Positions 46,761-55,268 of a stretch of 64,000 bases of DNA are shown here, one piece after another. Below the pieces are notes generated by a model. That model was not told the DNA's origin and made no database searches. It was given only the letters and a program-made list of their open reading frames with translations. This stretch comes from Paracoccus maritimus (lineage in GTDB: Bacteria > Pseudomonadota > Alphaproteobacteria > Rhodobacterales > Rhodobacteraceae), in assembly GCF_025195095.1 (NCBI RefSeq), contig NZ_JANAVZ010000001.1, positions 186,001-250,000 on the forward strand, given 5' to 3'. Each line of letters starts with the position of its first letter. Within the stretch, counting starts at the first letter, position 1. Made by a program: the position numbers and the translations under genes.

Positions 46761-47987
46761 TCAGTCGGAAATGAAATGCGGCTTGAAACGGGACAGGTCG
46801 CGGGTGATGCGGTCGCGGTCCTCGCGCATCCCCATCCCCACGCAGGTGTCGCCGACGATCCAGGCGCCGATGACGGGTCGGAACCCGTCCATCACCGGCA
46901 AGGGATGATAGGCCTGCACGATCCGCGGGTGACGGTCGTAATCGCTGGCGGGTGAGGCTTCCGTGACCTCGCCATCCTCGACGATCGACACCGAGGCCCC
47001 TTCGCGCGAGAAGATCGGCTTGACGACATGCCCGGCACGAAGGACATCATTCGCGCGGCCAAAGCTGTCGGCGACATCCGCGACGGGGCGCCCGCCCTCG
47101 ACCAGCGCCCCTGCGACGTCATCGGCGAAGAAGGCGGGCAGCAGGTTGGGATGGCCCTCGAACATCTGCCACAGCACGGGCAGGATGCCCTTGTTCGACA
47201 ACAGGACCTTCCATGCAGGTTCAAGGAACATGCAGCCCGATCCGGCGATCCGCGCGGCATAATCGTCCGCCAGCAGATCCTCCCACGGATACAGCTTGAA
47301 CAAGGTGCCGATCACGCGGTCTTCGGCATCGACGAACTGACCGTCAGGGCTGATGCCGATCTTGTCCAGATCGCTGTAATGCGCGCCCAGCCCGGCCTCG
47401 CGCGCGGCCCAGCCCAACGCCTCGACCGTGGCGTAATCTTCAGGATTGCCGGCAACGGCCGTGAAATGCAGGTCGGTATCCGGGGCGAACAGGGCCCGGA
47501 ACCGTTCGACCAGCGCCTCGTGGATGCCGTTGAACTGATCGGCACCTTGGGGCAGCACACCGGCTGCAAGCTGATCTTCCAGCCACTGCCACTGAAACGC
47601 CGCGCTTTCATAGAGCGAGGTCGGCGTGTCGGCATTGTATTCCAGCAGCTTCGCCGGTCCCTGCCCGTCATAGGCCAGGTCGAAACGGCCATAGATCTCG
47701 GGTTCGTTCCTGCGCCAGCTATCCGCGACCAGATCGCGATGCGGGTCGGGAATCCCCAGCCGCGACATCAGTTCCTCGCTGGTGACGATGCGCGACACGG
47801 CCTCGCGGCACATCTGGTGAAGCTGAGTCGAGGGGTCTTCGATGTCATCCTCGATCTCGCGCAGCGAGAAACGATAGGCCGAGCTTTCGTCCCAGTAGGG
47901 TTCACCATGCATGTCGGCGAAGGTGAAGCCGACCTCGCTGGCGGTGTCGCGCCAGTCGGGGCGCTCGGGCAGGGTGATCTTTTCCAT
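46761..47987 (-). CDS. Glutathionylspermidine synthase-family (YgiC-like) ATP-grasp protein
   Basis: 408-residue protein of the GSP-synthetase ATP-grasp family without the amidase domain of Gss. Marks are PYWDESSAYRFSLREIEDDIE, RFDLAYDGQGPAKLLEYNADTPTSLYE (metal/ATP-binding residues) and KPIFSREGASVSIVEDGE near the C-terminus. The true substrate of YgiC proteins is not established, so glutathionylspermidine synthesis should not be assumed. First gene of the YgiC-YgiB pair. Confidence 0.87.
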   Translation of the reverse strand: MEKITLPERPDWRDTASEVGFTFADMHGEPYWDESSAYRFSLREIEDDIEDPSTQLHQMCREAVSRIVTSEELMSRLGIPDPHRDLVADSWRRNEPEIYGRFDLAYDGQGPAKLLEYNADTPTSLYESAAFQWQWLEDQLAAGVLPQGADQFNGIHEALVERFRALFAPDTDLHFTAVAGNPEDYATVEALGWAAREAGLGAHYSDLDKIGISPDGQFVDAEDRVIGTLFKLYPWEDLLADDYAARIAGSGCMFLEPAWKVLLSNKGILPVLWQMFEGHPNLLPAFFADDVAGALVEGGRPVADVADSFGRANDVLRAGHVVKPIFSREGASVSIVEDGEVTEASPASDYDRHPRIVQAYHPLPVMDGFRPVIGAWIVGDTCVGMGMREDRDRITRDLSRFKPHFISD

Positions 47988-48055
47988 GTGTCTTCCCTAG
48001 CCTGTGGGCGGGCGTTGCGCCAGATCCAAGCGAGGCAGGTTGCGTCCCGCGATGG

Positions 48056-48078
48056 CCGGGGGGCTTGCCGCCCCCCGG
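48056..48078 (-). terminator. GC-rich hairpin between nagA and the ygiC-like gene
   Basis: CCGGGGGG / CCCCCCGG 8-bp stem with a 7-base loop, 47 bp past the nagA stop on the minus strand. It is flanked by GACCCCCCG. The same architecture recurs at 54278-54300, so it is likely a member of the GC-rich REP-like hairpin family common in Rhodobacteraceae, here probably acting as the nagA operon terminator. Confidence 0.6.
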
Positions 48079-48124
48079 ACCCCCCGCCCGCGCGGTCTGG
48101 GCATCGTGCCGAAGGTGTCGTTTA

Positions 48125-49267
48125 TCAGGCGGCCAGCGGTTCCCGCCAGCCATCTTCCTGCCAGATGCCGGTCAGGCACAGATCGTTGCCAAGCAGAACC
48201 AGATCCGCGCGGCGCCCGGCGGCGATCATGCCGAACCTGTCGGACTTTCCGATGGCCCGCGCGGGTTCCGAGGTCGCCATCGCCAGTGCCCGGTCAGGGG
48301 TGATGCCGACCTGACCGACCAGGGTCGCGATGGCGCGATCCATCCGCAGATCCGCACCCGCCAAGGTGCCGTCGGCCAGCGTCAGGCGACCGTTCCCGCG
48401 CAGCACAGGCCGACCGTTCAGGGCCATCCGGGTCATGTCGGTGCCCGCGAAGGCCATGCAGTCGGACACCAGAAAGAGGCCGTCGGTGCGTGCCCGCAGC
48501 GCCGCCCGCATCGCGGCCGGGTGAACATGGATCCCGTCGGCGATCAGCCCTGCGAACCCCTGGCCCGCCAGCACCGCGCCGACCATGCCGGGGCTGCGAT
48601 GGCCCATCTGGCTCATTGCGTTGAACAGATGCGTGGCGCAGTTTGCCCCGGCATCGTAGGCGCGGCATGCGGTTTCATAGTCGCAATCGCTGTGGCCAAG
48701 GCTGACGATCGCGCCAGCCCCCGCAAGCGCCCTGATCTGTCGTGGCGTCGCGGCCTCGGGGGCCAGCGTCACCATCAACGCGGGCAGGGCGCGCGCCGCG
48801 TCGCACAGAATCGCAAGGTCGGCATCCTCCATGGGTCGCACCAGCGCCGGATCATGGGCGCCCTTTCGGCGCGGGTCCAGATGCGGACCTTCCAGATGCA
48901 GCCCGAGAAAGCCGGGCAAGTTCATCCGCGCGGCCTGAACCCCTGCGTCGATCACGCGTGCCGTCGCCTGTGGCGTGTCGGTGATCAGGGTAGGCAGGAC
49001 GCCCGCGCAGCCAAGCTGACGATGTGTGTCGCAGATCGTCCGCAGCGCGTCGACATCCGTCGTGCCATCCACCATCAGCCCGCCGCCGCCATTCACCTGC
49101 AGGTCCAGAAAACCGGGCGCGATGATTCCCTGCACCCTCTCGGTGGGCGTGCCGGCCTCGCCCGCCGGAAGTATCTCGGCGATTCGGCTGCCATCCAGGA
49201 CCAGGGCGTGATCCTGCCAGAAGCGGAAGCCGTCGAAGATTCGTGCGCCCGCAATGACATGTCGCAT
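48125..49267 (-). CDS. nagA: N-acetylglucosamine-6-phosphate deacetylase
   Basis: Removes acetate from GlcNAc-6-phosphate, giving glucosamine-6-phosphate; cytosolic amidohydrolase of 380 residues. Seen are GIIAPGFLDLQVNGGGG (the usual metal HxD is altered to QVN, as in other NagAs), the metal glutamate in GLHLEGPHLDPRRKGAH, SLGHSDCDYE, the metal histidine in ATHLFNAMSQMGHRSPG, and the catalytic Asp region VSDCMAFAGTDM. The start overlaps the SIS gene stop by 1 bp (TGATG). Last gene of the minus-strand arm. Confidence 0.95.
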   Translation of the reverse strand: MRHVIAGARIFDGFRFWQDHALVLDGSRIAEILPAGEAGTPTERVQGIIAPGFLDLQVNGGGGLMVDGTTDVDALRTICDTHRQLGCAGVLPTLITDTPQATARVIDAGVQAARMNLPGFLGLHLEGPHLDPRRKGAHDPALVRPMEDADLAILCDAARALPALMVTLAPEAATPRQIRALAGAGAIVSLGHSDCDYETACRAYDAGANCATHLFNAMSQMGHRSPGMVGAVLAGQGFAGLIADGIHVHPAAMRAALRARTDGLFLVSDCMAFAGTDMTRMALNGRPVLRGNGRLTLADGTLAGADLRMDRAIATLVGQVGITPDRALAMATSEPARAIGKSDRFGMIAAGRRADLVLLGNDLCLTGIWQEDGWREPLAA

Positions 49268-50292
49268 CAGACCGTCTCCGTCACCTTGCGCAGATGCGGC
49301 GGCGTGTCGGGATCAAAGCCGCGCCGCCGTGCCAACCCCTCGACACAGGCATAGAAACTGGCGATCGCGACAAGCGGCGCGACAATCGGGTGCAGTCCGG
49401 GGACCGATGGCAGGCGCGTGGTGCCGGCAGCGTCCGCGCCGGTGACAAATACATCGGCGCCCTGCGCGGCCAACCGTTCAGCCGTGCTGACCACATGCGG
49501 CAGGGCGGCATCCTCGACCCCAAGCGCGAGGACCGGGAAATTCGCCTGCACGATCGCGGCGGGGCCATGAAGCACCTCGGCCGAACTGTAGGCTTCGGCG
49601 TGGATGCCCGAGGTTTCCTTCATCTTCAGGGCCGATTCGCAGGCGATCGCATAGCCGGGGCCGCGTCCAAGGACGAAGGCCGACGATGCGCGCGCAAGGC
49701 GCGACGACAGCGGCGACCAGTCCATCGAAACGGCCTGCGCGAGTGCGTCGGGCAGGTCCGCCACGGCGGCCCGCAGGTCGTCGTCCTGTCGCCATTCGGC
49801 CACCAGGGCCAGCCCCGCCAGGACCGAGTTGACGAAGGTCTTGGTGGCGGCGACGCTTTTTTCCTCGCCCGCCTGCAAGGCAAGGCAGTGGGCCGAGGCG
49901 TCGGCCATCGGGCTGTCCGCATGGTTGGTGATCGCGATCCCCAGCGCCCCGCCCTGACCCGCCGCGCGCATCAGGTCCACGATGTCGGGGCTGCGCCCGG
50001 ATTGCGAAATGCCGACACAGGCCGCACCGCCCAGTCGCAGGGGCCGCTTGTAGATCGAGGCGACCGATGGGCCGACCGACGCGACGGGAATCCCCGCCTG
50101 CAGTTCGATGGCGTATTTCAGATAGGTTGCGGCGTGGTCTGAAGATCCGCGCGCGACGGTCGCGATCACCGTCGGATCGCGCTCGCGCAGCGACTGGCCG
50201 GCCGCGATCACGGCGTCGCGGGACGCATCCATGAAACGGGCGGCGGCCTCGGGGATTTCGGCCACTTCGCGGGCCATGTGGCTTTGGGTCAT
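49267..50292 (-). CDS. SIS-domain sugar-phosphate deaminase/isomerase (NagB-II-like)
   Basis: 341-residue protein with two SIS domains resembling the isomerase half of GlmS without the glutaminase. Key segments: MAREVAEIPEAAARFM, ARGSSDHAATYLKYAIEL, ISQSGRSPDIVDLM, and GRGPGYAIACESALKMKETSGIHAEAYSSAEVLHGP. Given nagA next to it, deamination of glucosamine-6-phosphate to fructose-6-phosphate (NagB-II activity) is the best guess; AgaS-like galactosamine-6-phosphate activity is an alternative. Overlaps the GntR gene by 4 bp. Confidence 0.85.
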   Translation of the reverse strand: MTQSHMAREVAEIPEAAARFMDASRDAVIAAGQSLRERDPTVIATVARGSSDHAATYLKYAIELQAGIPVASVGPSVASIYKRPLRLGGAACVGISQSGRSPDIVDLMRAAGQGGALGIAITNHADSPMADASAHCLALQAGEEKSVAATKTFVNSVLAGLALVAEWRQDDDLRAAVADLPDALAQAVSMDWSPLSSRLARASSAFVLGRGPGYAIACESALKMKETSGIHAEAYSSAEVLHGPAAIVQANFPVLALGVEDAALPHVVSTAERLAAQGADVFVTGADAAGTTRLPSVPGLHPIVAPLVAIASFYACVEGLARRRGFDPDTPPHLRKVTETV

Positions 50293-51059
50293 GTCGATGT
50301 CCTTTCGGCCTCGGGGGCCAGTTTCAGCTCGACGGCGAAATCATAGGCATCGCCGCGATAGAGGGATCGGGTGAATTCGACCACCTGCCCGGAAGGCAGA
50401 TAGGAAACGCGTTCGATCCGCAGGCCTGCCACGCCGGGGGGCACGCCCAGAAGATCGGCGTCCTTGACCGCAAGATTGGCGGCCGAGATGCGCTGCACCG
50501 CGCGCACCGGGCGCAGATTGCGGCCTTCCAGCACGGCGTAAAGGCTGCGGTCCACGCCCTCGGGGTCGGGCAGGATCGAGGCGGGCAACGAGGCGCGTTC
50601 GATGGCCAGGGGAACGCCGTCGGAACTGCGAACCCGTTCCAGCCGGGCGACCCGGTCGTTTGCCCCAAGCCCAAGGGCCATCACCTCTTCTGGGGCGGGG
50701 GCATGCAGGCCGCGCGCGATCCAGCGGCTTTCGACCTGACGTCCGCGCCTTGCCATGTCTTCGGTGAACGAGGTCAGCAGCGACAGCGCCTGTTCCAGTC
50801 GTTCGACCCGGGGCGCGACGAAGGTGCCCGAGCCGCGCTTCTGGATCAGTTGCCCGGACCCGACCAGCGCCTCGACACCCTTGCGCACGGTGACGCGGGA
50901 CAGGCCGGTCATCGCCGCCATCTCACGCTCGGGCGGCAGGTTGTCGCCGGGTTTGAGGCGGCCCGAGGCGATGGCTTCGGCGATCCGTCGGTGCAGCTGC
51001 ACATAAAGCGGCCCGCCGCCGCTGTCGCTGAACGTATCGGGCGAAAACAGGTCGCTCAT
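50289..51059 (-). CDS. GntR/HutC-family regulator with UTRA domain (NagR/NagQ-like)
   Basis: 256-residue regulator. Winged helix: GPLYVQLHRRIAEAIASGRLKPGDNLPPEREMAAMTGLSRVTVRKG, then a UTRA effector domain (about 95-250) with SRWIARGLHAPAPEEVMALGL and ERASLPASILPDPEGVD. I chose ATG 51059 (MSDLFSPDTF), which overlaps the kinase stop by 4 bp. An amino-sugar phosphate such as GlcN6P or GlcNAc6P is the expected effector; the likely operators lie in 51896-52048. Confidence 0.9.
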   Translation of the reverse strand: MSDLFSPDTFSDSGGGPLYVQLHRRIAEAIASGRLKPGDNLPPEREMAAMTGLSRVTVRKGVEALVGSGQLIQKRGSGTFVAPRVERLEQALSLLTSFTEDMARRGRQVESRWIARGLHAPAPEEVMALGLGANDRVARLERVRSSDGVPLAIERASLPASILPDPEGVDRSLYAVLEGRNLRPVRAVQRISAANLAVKDADLLGVPPGVAGLRIERVSYLPSGQVVEFTRSLYRGDAYDFAVELKLAPEAERTST

Positions 51060-51895
51060 GCCCGATCCTCCATCTGCCGGGCCATCGCCAGGGCGCCGTC
51101 GACGCTGCTGCCAAGGGCGGGATGGACCTGCCAAGGACTGTTCAGATGCGCGGCATAAGCCGTGCCCAGCCCGCCGACGAAGACCACCGGCAGGTTGTCG
51201 CCCGCCTGAAGCGTGGTCAGGATGTGGCGTATCTGCCCCACCGCCTCGCCGAAGATGCTGCGTGCGGCCGGGTCGTCGCTGCCCGCGATGCGCGGGGCAA
51301 GCGCGCCGAAATCGCCGGGGCTGGCCTGATTGCCGAATTCGATGATGCCTTCGATGCCGCCATGTTCATCAAGGATCGCCTGAAGAAGCGGGGTCATCGG
51401 TGCGAACCCGTCCTGGGCCCTGATCGCCAGCGCCATCAGGCTGCGGCCCAGAACGGCGCCGCTGCCTTCATCCCCCAGAAGAAAGCCGCGCCCGCCGACC
51501 TGCCGGATCTGGCCTGCGCGCTGGACGGCGAAGACCGATCCGGTGCCGATCGCGGCCAGGATTCCGTCGCCGGGCCCAAGCGCGCCACGCGCCGTGGTGA
51601 TTCCGTCATTGACGATCTGGATACGTGCGAACGGCAGCAACACGGTCAGGCGCTGCGTCGCCTGCCGCATCGTGCCTCCCGCCAGTCCCAGCGTCGCGAT
51701 CAGGTCGCGCGGATCGATGCCGGTGTCTCCCAGTGCCTGATTTGTCGCATCCATGATGCTGGCGGCGGCGCGTTGGACATTGGTGTTGATATTGGCGGGT
51801 CCGCCCGCGCCGCGGCCCAGAATGCGCCCCTGCGCATCGGCCAGCGCCGCGCGGCATCCCGTGCCGCCACCGTCGATTCCCAGAAACAATGCCAT
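51056..51895 (-). CDS. BadF/BadG-type N-acetylglucosamine kinase
   Basis: 279-residue ASKHA-fold sugar kinase. N-terminus MALFLGIDGGGTGCRAALAD is the phosphate-1 loop. Also seen are NDGITTARGALGPGDGILAAIGTGSVFAV (phosphate-2) and GGRGFLLGDEGSGAVLGRSLM. This family includes eukaryotic-type and bacterial GlcNAc/MurNAc kinases, which would supply the sugar-6-phosphate that NagA and MurQ need after ABC import. First gene of the minus arm; ATG 51895 (an in-frame start at 51973 would intrude into the promoter region). Confidence 0.87.
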   Translation of the reverse strand: MALFLGIDGGGTGCRAALADAQGRILGRGAGGPANINTNVQRAAASIMDATNQALGDTGIDPRDLIATLGLAGGTMRQATQRLTVLLPFARIQIVNDGITTARGALGPGDGILAAIGTGSVFAVQRAGQIRQVGGRGFLLGDEGSGAVLGRSLMALAIRAQDGFAPMTPLLQAILDEHGGIEGIIEFGNQASPGDFGALAPRIAGSDDPAARSIFGEAVGQIRHILTTLQAGDNLPVVFVGGLGTAYAAHLNSPWQVHPALGSSVDGALAMARQMEDRA

Positions 51896-51919
51896 TCGGG
51901 CCTCCTTGAGGCATAAGAT

Positions 51920-52021
51920 ACCAAAGCAATACCAAATGAAAAGAGGAAAGTTCGATAGCACTGTAAAATCCAAATTTCAGTGGATTTCACGAAGGGGGTT
52001 TACAATTGGTATTGTTTTGGC
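51920..52021. promoter_or_regulatory. Divergent control region of the amino-sugar locus with paired operators
   Basis: Two 16-bp arms, ACCAAAGCAATACCAA (51920-51935) and TTGGTATTGTTTTGGC (52006-52021), are inverted copies matching at 14 of 16 positions and face opposite genes. Between them lies a 7-bp perfect inverted repeat AAATCCA / TGGATTT (51966-51972, 51981-51987). The TGGTATT/AATACCA half-sites resemble those bound by GntR/HutC regulators of the NagR/NagQ group, so the product of the nearby GntR gene is the likely ligand. Confidence 0.65.
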
Positions 52022-52048
52022 ATTATCTAGCGAAACAGGAGGAATCAC

Positions 52049-52930
52049 ATGGCCGACCCCAGCACCGAAGCGAGGCACCCCGAATCCGACCGCCTGCATT
52101 TGCAGCCGGCGGGGCGCGTGCTGTCGCTGCTGCTGCAGGGTCAGGTCGACGCCTTGAACGCCTTGCGCCCGGCCTTGCCGGCGATCGAGCGCGCGGCAGA
52201 GGCCGGCGCGCGGGCATTGGGGGCCGGCGGCCGGATGGGCTATGCCGGGGCGGGCAGTTCGGGGCTGATGGCGATGGCCGATTGTCTGGAGCTTTCGGGC
52301 ACGTTCGGTCTGCCGCCGGACCGGACGCCGATGCTGTTCGCGGGAGGTGCGGACGCACTGCTGCACATGAAGGGCAGTGTCGAGGATGACCCGGATCTGG
52401 CGCGGGCGGATGTCGAACGCGCAGGCCTGGTGGCGGGCGATCTTTTGCTGGTTTTGTCCGCGTCGGGAACGACCCCCTATGCGCTGGCTGCCGCCCACGC
52501 GGCACAGGCACGCGGCGTGACGGTGGCGGGCTTCGCCAATGTCCCCGGATCGGACCTGCTGCAGGTCGCCGATATCGCGGTGCTGATCGAAACCGGGGCC
52601 GAAATCATCGCTGGCTCGACCCGGATGGGCGCCGCAAGCGCACAGAAGGTGGCGTTGAACCTGCTGTCGGTTCTGGTCGCGATCCGGCTGGGTCACGTTC
52701 ACGACGGTCACATGGTCAATGTCGTGGCCGACAACGCCAAGCTGGTCGCCCGTGCGGCCCGCATCGTCGCCGATGTGGCCGGGGTTCCGTCCGCGCAGGC
52801 CGAAGCGGCATTGACCGCGACCGGCGGTGCGGTGAAGCCTGCAATTCTGGTGGCGCGGGGGATGGACCCGGACAGGGCGCGCGCTGCGCTGGAGGAGACA
52901 GGCGGGCATCTTGGCCCGCTGATGAAATGA
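52049..52930 (+). CDS. murQ: N-acetylmuramic acid 6-phosphate etherase family protein (MurQ-like)
   Basis: 293-residue SIS-domain lyase. MurQ cleaves the lactyl ether of MurNAc-6-phosphate, giving GlcNAc-6-phosphate and lactate. Family marks: RLHLQPAGRVLSLLLQGQ, the catalytic Glu in DCLELSGTFGLPPD, a second Glu in KGSVEDDPDLARAD, LLLVLSASGTTPYALAA, and STRMGAASAQKVALNLLS. The first SIS loop reads GAGSSGLMAMADC, where typical MurQ has GAGTSGRLGVLDA, so the usual Arg is missing. AGGAGGAA precedes the ATG. First gene of the plus arm. Confidence 0.85.
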   Translation: MADPSTEARHPESDRLHLQPAGRVLSLLLQGQVDALNALRPALPAIERAAEAGARALGAGGRMGYAGAGSSGLMAMADCLELSGTFGLPPDRTPMLFAGGADALLHMKGSVEDDPDLARADVERAGLVAGDLLLVLSASGTTPYALAAAHAAQARGVTVAGFANVPGSDLLQVADIAVLIETGAEIIAGSTRMGAASAQKVALNLLSVLVAIRLGHVHDGHMVNVVADNAKLVARAARIVADVAGVPSAQAEAALTATGGAVKPAILVARGMDPDRARAALEETGGHLGPLMK

Positions 52931-52986
52931 CGATTTTCGGATTTCAACCACGGGCCGGGACAAGGCCCGAACTCAGGGAGACGACC

Positions 52987-54246
52987 ATGACAGGAACACT
53001 TCGCCTTGCATTGCTGGCCAGCACGGTGCTTGCCGGCGCGGCATCGGCCCAGGATGTGACGCTGACCATCGAAAGCTGGCGCAATGACGACCTGCAGATC
53101 TGGCAGGACACGATCATCCCTGCCTTCGAGGAGGCCAATCCCGGCATCAAGATCGATTTCGCGCCGACCGCTCCGGCGGAATACAATGCCGTGCTGAATT
53201 CCAAGCTGGATGCCGGCTCGGCGGGCGACCTGATCACCTGCCGGCCCTTCGATGCATCGCTGGACCTGTTCAAGAGCGGCAAGCTGGCCGACCTGACCGA
53301 TCTCGAGGCGATGTCGAACTTCTCGAACGTGGCGAAGTCGGCCTGGCAGACGGATGACGGCGCCTCGACCTTCTGCGTGCCGATGGCTTCGGTCATCCAT
53401 GGCTTCATGTACAACAAGCAGGCCTTCGAAGAGCTTGGCATCCAGCCGCCAAAGACCGTGGACGAATTCTATGCGGTTCTGGACAAGATCAAGGAAGACG
53501 GCAGCTATATCCCGATGGCGATGGGCACCGCCGATCAGTGGGAAGCCGCGACCATGGGCTATCAGAACATCGGTCCGACCTACTGGAAGGGCGAACAGGG
53601 CCGTCAGGCGCTGATCGATGGCAGCCAGAAGCTGACGGACGAGGGCTGGGTAGAACCCTTCCGGCAGTTGGCCCGGTGGAAGGATTATCTGGGCGACGGG
53701 TTCGAGGCGCAGACCTATCCCGACAGCCAGAACCTGTTCACGCTGGGGCGCGCGGCGATCTATCCCGCCGGTTCGTGGGAGATCGGCGTCTTTACTCCGC
53801 AGATCGATGGCGCGTTCGAGATGGGGGCGTTCCCGCCACCCGTCCCCGCCGCGGGCGACACCTGCTATATCAGCGACCACACCGACATCGCCATGGGGAT
53901 GAACGCCGCGACCGAGCATCCCGAAGCGGCCAGGACGTTCCTGAACTGGGTCGGCTCGCCCGAATTCGCGACGCTATACGCCAATTCGCTGCCGGGATTC
54001 TTCTCGCTGAATTCGACACCGGTCGAGATGCAGGATCCGTTGGCGCAGGAATTCGTCAGCTGGCGCGAAAGCTGCGAACCGACGATCCGGTCCACCTACC
54101 AGATCCTGTCGCGCGGCACCCCGAATCTGGAAAACGAGACATGGAACGCCAGCGCGAACGTCATCAACGGCGTCGAAACGCCCGAGGATGCGGCCGCGCG
54201 CCTGCAGGAAGGCCTCGCGTCGTGGTACGAGCCGCAGCAGCAGTGA
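52987..54246 (+). CDS. Sugar ABC transporter substrate-binding protein
   Basis: 419-residue periplasmic binding protein of the CUT1 (extracellular family 1) type. Signal peptide MTGTLRLALLASTVLAGAASA. Family features include LTIESWRNDDLQIWQDTIIPAFEEANPGI, LITCRPFDASLDLFKSGKLADLT, YNKQAFEELGIQPPKTVDEF and AIYPAGSWEIGVF. Start ATG 52987 has GGGAGA upstream. It follows murQ by 56 bp and precedes two permeases. The transported sugar is inferred to be an amino sugar, MurNAc or a peptidoglycan disaccharide. Confidence 0.92.
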   Translation: MTGTLRLALLASTVLAGAASAQDVTLTIESWRNDDLQIWQDTIIPAFEEANPGIKIDFAPTAPAEYNAVLNSKLDAGSAGDLITCRPFDASLDLFKSGKLADLTDLEAMSNFSNVAKSAWQTDDGASTFCVPMASVIHGFMYNKQAFEELGIQPPKTVDEFYAVLDKIKEDGSYIPMAMGTADQWEAATMGYQNIGPTYWKGEQGRQALIDGSQKLTDEGWVEPFRQLARWKDYLGDGFEAQTYPDSQNLFTLGRAAIYPAGSWEIGVFTPQIDGAFEMGAFPPPVPAAGDTCYISDHTDIAMGMNAATEHPEAARTFLNWVGSPEFATLYANSLPGFFSLNSTPVEMQDPLAQEFVSWRESCEPTIRSTYQILSRGTPNLENETWNASANVINGVETPEDAAARLQEGLASWYEPQQQ

Positions 54247-54252
54247 TCCGCA

Positions 54253-54332
54253 GCCGGGCCTGACGGCCCGGCGGCCGCCGGGGGGCGTTCCGTCCCCCGG
54301 TCCCCCCGAGGGTATTTTCACAAAGAAGAAGG
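54253..54332. repeat. Double GC-rich hairpin (REP-like element) before the permease genes
   Basis: Two hairpins in tandem: GCCGGGCC / GGCCCGGC (54253-54260, 54265-54272), then CCGGGGG / CCCCCGG (54278-54284, 54294-54300). The second is followed by TCCCCCCGAGGGTATTTTC and CAAAGAAGAAG. The second hairpin plus the GGGTATTT...AAGAAG tail recalls an element I know as frequent in intergenic DNA of Rhodobacter and Paracoccus relatives. Between the binding-protein and permease genes it may favour higher levels of the binding protein. Confidence 0.6.
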
Positions 54333-54340
54333 GATGCGTC

Positions 54341-55258
54341 ATGGCGCAGCGGAAATCGTTTCGCTGGCATATCGCGGTGTTTCTTGCGCCCGCTGTGCTG
54401 GTTTACACGGCGATCATGATCGTGCCGCTGATCGGCACGCTGAACCTGTCGCTGTTCAATCTGGACGAGGGCAACCGCATCTTTGTCGGCCTGCGGAACT
54501 TCGCCACGCTGTTCGGCGATCCGCGCTGGTCGGGGGCGTTCTGGAACGCGCTTGCCAACAACGCCTGGTTCTTCCTGGTCCACATGCTGGTGCAGAACCC
54601 GGTCGGTGTGATGCTGGCGGCGCTGCTGTCTTCGCCCCGGCTGCGGATGGCCGCGTTCTATCGCACGGCGATCTTCATTCCCACCATCCTGTCCTTCGTG
54701 ATCGTCGGCTTCGTCTGGAAGCTGATCCTGTCGCCGATCTGGGGGATCGCGCCGGGCATGCTGGACGCCGTCGGGCTGAAATCGCTGTTCGCGCCGTGGC
54801 TGGGCCGGGAAGGCACCGCGCTGACGACGCTGGCGCTGATCTCGGTCTGGCAGTTCGTCGGTATTCCGATGATGCTGATCTATGCGGCGCTGCTGTCGAT
54901 CCCGGACGAGGTGATCGAAGCCGCCGAGATGGACGGCGTCACCGGCTGGTCGCAGTTCTGGAAGATCAAGCTGCCGCTGATCCTGCCCTCGATCGGGATC
55001 ATCTCGATCCTGACCTTCGTCGGCAACTTCAACGCATTCGACCTGATCTATGTCAGCCAGGGGGCTCTGGCGGGACCGAATTTCTCGACCGATATCCTTG
55101 GCACGTTCCTGTATCGCACCTTCTTTGGGTTCCAGCTGCAACTGGGCGATCCGCATATGGGGGCGACGATCGCGACCGCGATGTTCGGGATCATCCTGGT
55201 CGGGGTCTGCCTGTATCTTTTCACCATCCAGACGCGGCTGCGCCGCTATCAGTTCTGA
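54341..55258 (+). CDS. Sugar ABC transporter permease (MalF/UgpA type)
   Basis: 305-residue inner-membrane permease with six predicted helices. Early segment FRWHIAVFLAPAVLVYTAIMIVPLIGTL; ATPase-contact EAA loop EVIEAAEMDGVTGWSQFWKIKLPLILPS. Start ATG 54341 (MAQRKSFRWH) with AAGAAGGG upstream. It lies 10 bp before the second permease gene. Forms the channel with its partner and the MalK-type ATPase three genes on. Confidence 0.93.
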   Translation: MAQRKSFRWHIAVFLAPAVLVYTAIMIVPLIGTLNLSLFNLDEGNRIFVGLRNFATLFGDPRWSGAFWNALANNAWFFLVHMLVQNPVGVMLAALLSSPRLRMAAFYRTAIFIPTILSFVIVGFVWKLILSPIWGIAPGMLDAVGLKSLFAPWLGREGTALTTLALISVWQFVGIPMMLIYAALLSIPDEVIEAAEMDGVTGWSQFWKIKLPLILPSIGIISILTFVGNFNAFDLIYVSQGALAGPNFSTDILGTFLYRTFFGFQLQLGDPHMGATIATAMFGIILVGVCLYLFTIQTRLRRYQF

Positions 55259-55268
55259 GGTCGGAGAC

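Noticed and set aside
46761..47987. Calling this gene a true glutathionylspermidine synthetase
   Set aside because: Only the ATP-grasp family resemblance is visible; the amidase domain of Gss is absent and the substrate of YgiC-like proteins is not established.
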